Shown piece after piece: positions 62,067 to 64,000 of a stretch of 64,000 bases of DNA. Where the stretch lies: assembly GCA_934702375.1 (NCBI GenBank), contig CAKUYE010000004.1, positions 59,760-123,759 of the forward strand, read 5' to 3'. Positions within the stretch are counted from its first letter, which is position 1. The number at the start of each line of letters is the position of its first letter. This DNA comes from an uncultured Bacillota bacterium (lineage in GTDB: Bacteria; Bacillota; Dehalobacteriia; UBA7702). The translations under genes were made by a program, and so were the position numbers. The notes beneath the pieces were generated by a model. It searched no databases, was not told the origin of the DNA, and saw nothing but the letters and a program-made list of their open reading frames with translations.

Positions 62067-63576
62067 CGCCGCCCAAACCATAAACTACGAATACGACAAA
62101 TTAAATCAATTGACATCGGTAAGCAATTATGGTAACCTTGGGTTAAAGGATGTCTATCAATACGATAGTCGCGGGAATATAACGCGGAAAGATTGCTATA
62201 ATGCATCAAGCAATGCTCTCAATGGCTATTCCCTCTATCAGTATGATACCGCCCGGCTGGATCAGCTGAGCAACTATACTCTATATGACAGTGCCGGAGC
62301 TGTGGTCAGCACCCGAGATTACACCTACGACGGTGTAGGCAACCCCACCCGGATTGCAGACAGTGCCAACGGTACGACTTCCCTCAGTTGGACCCAGGGG
62401 AAAAAGCTGCAAAACATCAGCGCGCCCGGTGTAAACAACACCTATTGTTATAACGAAAGCGGCCTTGTTTCCAAGCTGACAAAGAGTGACGGCTCAACGA
62501 TAGAGTATTACTACGACGATGAACAGCTGGAAATGGAAGAATACCGCGATTCGTCGGGGAGTGTTGTTCGACTCCATAAATTTTTTTATGACGATGATGG
62601 TGTTGTCCGCTTTTTGCAAACGAAAAACGACAACTTTGATGAACCCGGTCGTTATTTCCTGTATGCTTATATCTATGACGGAACGGGAACGATAACGGAT
62701 CTTGTGCGCGTGTATCGACCCGGTGCAGGATATTCCGATTTTGAACCGGCAGTGCATTATGAATACGATGCCTACGGAAAAATCCTGTCGGAAACGAATC
62801 TTCTCTATAACGGGGAGAATATTTCCCTGTTTAACCCCATAAAGTACAAAGGCTATTACTACGAAAATAATATCAAGATGTACCGTCTTGATAGCCGCTA
62901 TTACGATCCCCAGATCGCAAGATTCCTTAATGCTGATAACTTGGGGCTGCTGACAGAATCCCTCACCGCGCTTACCGATAAGAATCTGTATAATTACTGC
63001 GATAATAACCCGGTGAATCGTAAAGATGCCGAAGGCGAAATCTGGAATGTTCTTGTTGGGGCAGGCTTTGGTGCTGTTGCCGGTGCCGCGATAGAAATGA
63101 TATCGCAGGCTGTCGCGTCCGGCGGTAAAGTTACAGATTGGGGAGCTGTTGGTGTTTCTGCTGCTTCTGGTGCCGTTTCATCCTTGCTTCCTGCTTCAAT
63201 TCCAGGGTTAATAGTTACTGGGGTAGTGTCAATATCTACTGATCTTCTAAATAATAAAATTAAAGGTTCTCCAACCTCTTGCACGTCTGTTTTGGTAAAC
63301 GCCGGACTTTCTGTGGTAGGAGCCAGAGGTGCTAAAAATTTGATAGATTCGGCGAAACACACAAGCTCCAGTGTGTCCTTGTTTGGAAAGAAACTCATTC
63401 AATCGAAAATAGGGCAAGCCTATAAAAAAGGCAAATGGGGACAAAAAATCAATGCTCGACTCAAGTGTGGTAGAGGATCTGTCTCGCAAGCATTTCTTAG
63501 CGCGAGATTTGGTTGGAAAACGAAGTTCCTAATGAACTACTACAATAGCAGAAAAAGCTCAAATAAAAAGAAATGA
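62059..63576 (+). pseudogene. Orphan RHS C-terminal module 3
   Basis: An open frame of about 505 codons bounded upstream by TGA at 62056 and with no ribosome binding site; TTG 62110 is the first nominal start but lies inside conserved RHS sequence. It encodes INYEYDKLNQLTSVSNYGNL, YD repeats, the core YRLDSRYYDPQIARFLNADN and NPVNRKDAEGEIWNV, then a distinct tip: a glycine-rich hydrophobic region and a basic end (KKGKWGQKINARLKCGRGS). The 19-nt TAAATCAATTGACATCGGT at 62102 is identical in the main gene at 55501, a ready crossover site. Confidence 0.78.
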
Positions 63577-64000
63577 AGAAAGATGACGATATTTATTTAA
63601 GGCTTTACCAGCTATACTATGAGCCTATGTATTTTTTTGTTGGGATATCGATGCTATTGTCTATTGCTTTGGTGGGTCTTGTAGGTGGTTTATCTACGAT
63701 GATAGAATGCGGCATAGCAGATTTTGTGGTTTTTGTAATCTATGTGGTTTACTTGAAGCTTGTTATGATTGCGGCAAATCGCGCCGTGCAGGATCGAGAT
63801 ACCGGGAATATATCTACGACGATTGATGACCGCTATATTTTTCGATCCTTCGATGGCGAGCGTGGGGGAAAGAATTTGCCAGCGAAAAGAATGCCTGAAT
63901 ACGGCATAGTATCAGAGGAAGAACTGCTGGTCTTTATGAAGTACGGCTATCAAATCCATATAGGAGATAAAAAGAGATTTCTTTGGGTATTTTACACCCA
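63573..64000 (+). CDS. Membrane protein, candidate immunity to orphan RHS tip 3 (partial at window end)
   Basis: The frame is open from ATG 63573 to the window edge, 142 codons so far. The start overlaps the module 3 stop (ATGA), as in the main RHS/immunity pair. The translation begins MKKDDDIYLRLYQLYYEPMY, with hydrophobic segments at about 20-42 and 50-68 (ADFVVFVIYVVYLKLVMIAA), then a polar domain. No family recognised. Confidence 0.65.
   Translation, partial: MKKDDDIYLRLYQLYYEPMYFFVGISMLLSIALVGLVGGLSTMIECGIADFVVFVIYVVYLKLVMIAANRAVQDRDTGNISTTIDDRYIFRSFDGERGGKNLPAKRMPEYGIVSEEELLVFMKYGYQIHIGDKKRFLWVFYT

Overview
The window reads as a chromosomal segment of an anaerobic member of the Bacillota. 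The evidence is a Firmicutes-type S10-spc-alpha operon that includes a KOW-domain gene between map and infA, zinc-type S14, S4 and L36, two T-box leaders, SLH domains, a sigma-54 activator, a cobalamin riboswitch and an MttB-family methyltransferase. Clostridia and Negativicutes are both possible; the sequence alone does not settle it.

Layout. 1-15420: about 32 co-oriented translation genes, rpsJ to rplQ, with secY, adk, map and infA inside, ending at a terminator. 15463-17214: truA, then rplM-rpsI from their own promoter. 17246-19634 (minus strand): tRNA-Arg(CCT), serS under a serine T-box, and a CPBP membrane protease. 20088-26921: gyrB, gyrA, an AI-2E-family membrane protein and a class V aminotransferase. 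27029-31755: a divergent locus in which a sigma-54 activator faces an MttB-like methyltransferase and MFS transporter operon, with a near-perfect sigma-54 promoter and three matching palindromic boxes. 31874-34382: a NifX-like protein with a His-rich tail, a patatin-like lipase, a small membrane protein, a methyltransferase and a 53-aa membrane protein. 34477-38769: a T-box-controlled pair, namely a LeuA-like protein without the usual metal motifs and a fusion of a sugar-isomerase-like TIM barrel to an acyl-CoA synthetase. 38935-46423: a cobalamin riboswitch followed by a 2367-residue SLH-anchored surface protein with GLUG repeats, two helical barrel-like domains and a C-terminal DUF4430-like domain, which I read as a candidate cell-surface corrinoid-capture protein. 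46690-50247: pstSCA without pstB, then a HAD-IIA phosphatase.

50400-64000 is the accessory part. A 2199-residue secreted DNRLRE/YD-repeat (RHS) protein carries a variable basic C-terminal tip and is followed by an overlapping membrane-protein gene (candidate immunity). Downstream lie an 85-bp RHS stub and two start-less orphan RHS C-terminal modules, each with its own candidate immunity gene. They are separated by four copies of a roughly 370-410-bp noncoding block. Each block opens with a GGGGACGGTTCTTTT hairpin and then carries six to eight 16-19-nt words built from two half-sites (ATTGC and ATTTCT, in every combination and orientation). Most words are spaced near 40 or 52 bp, about four or five helical turns. 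This array, together with its repeat block, is the best candidate for an undescribed system. The riboswitch-controlled transcobalamin-like surface protein is the second.
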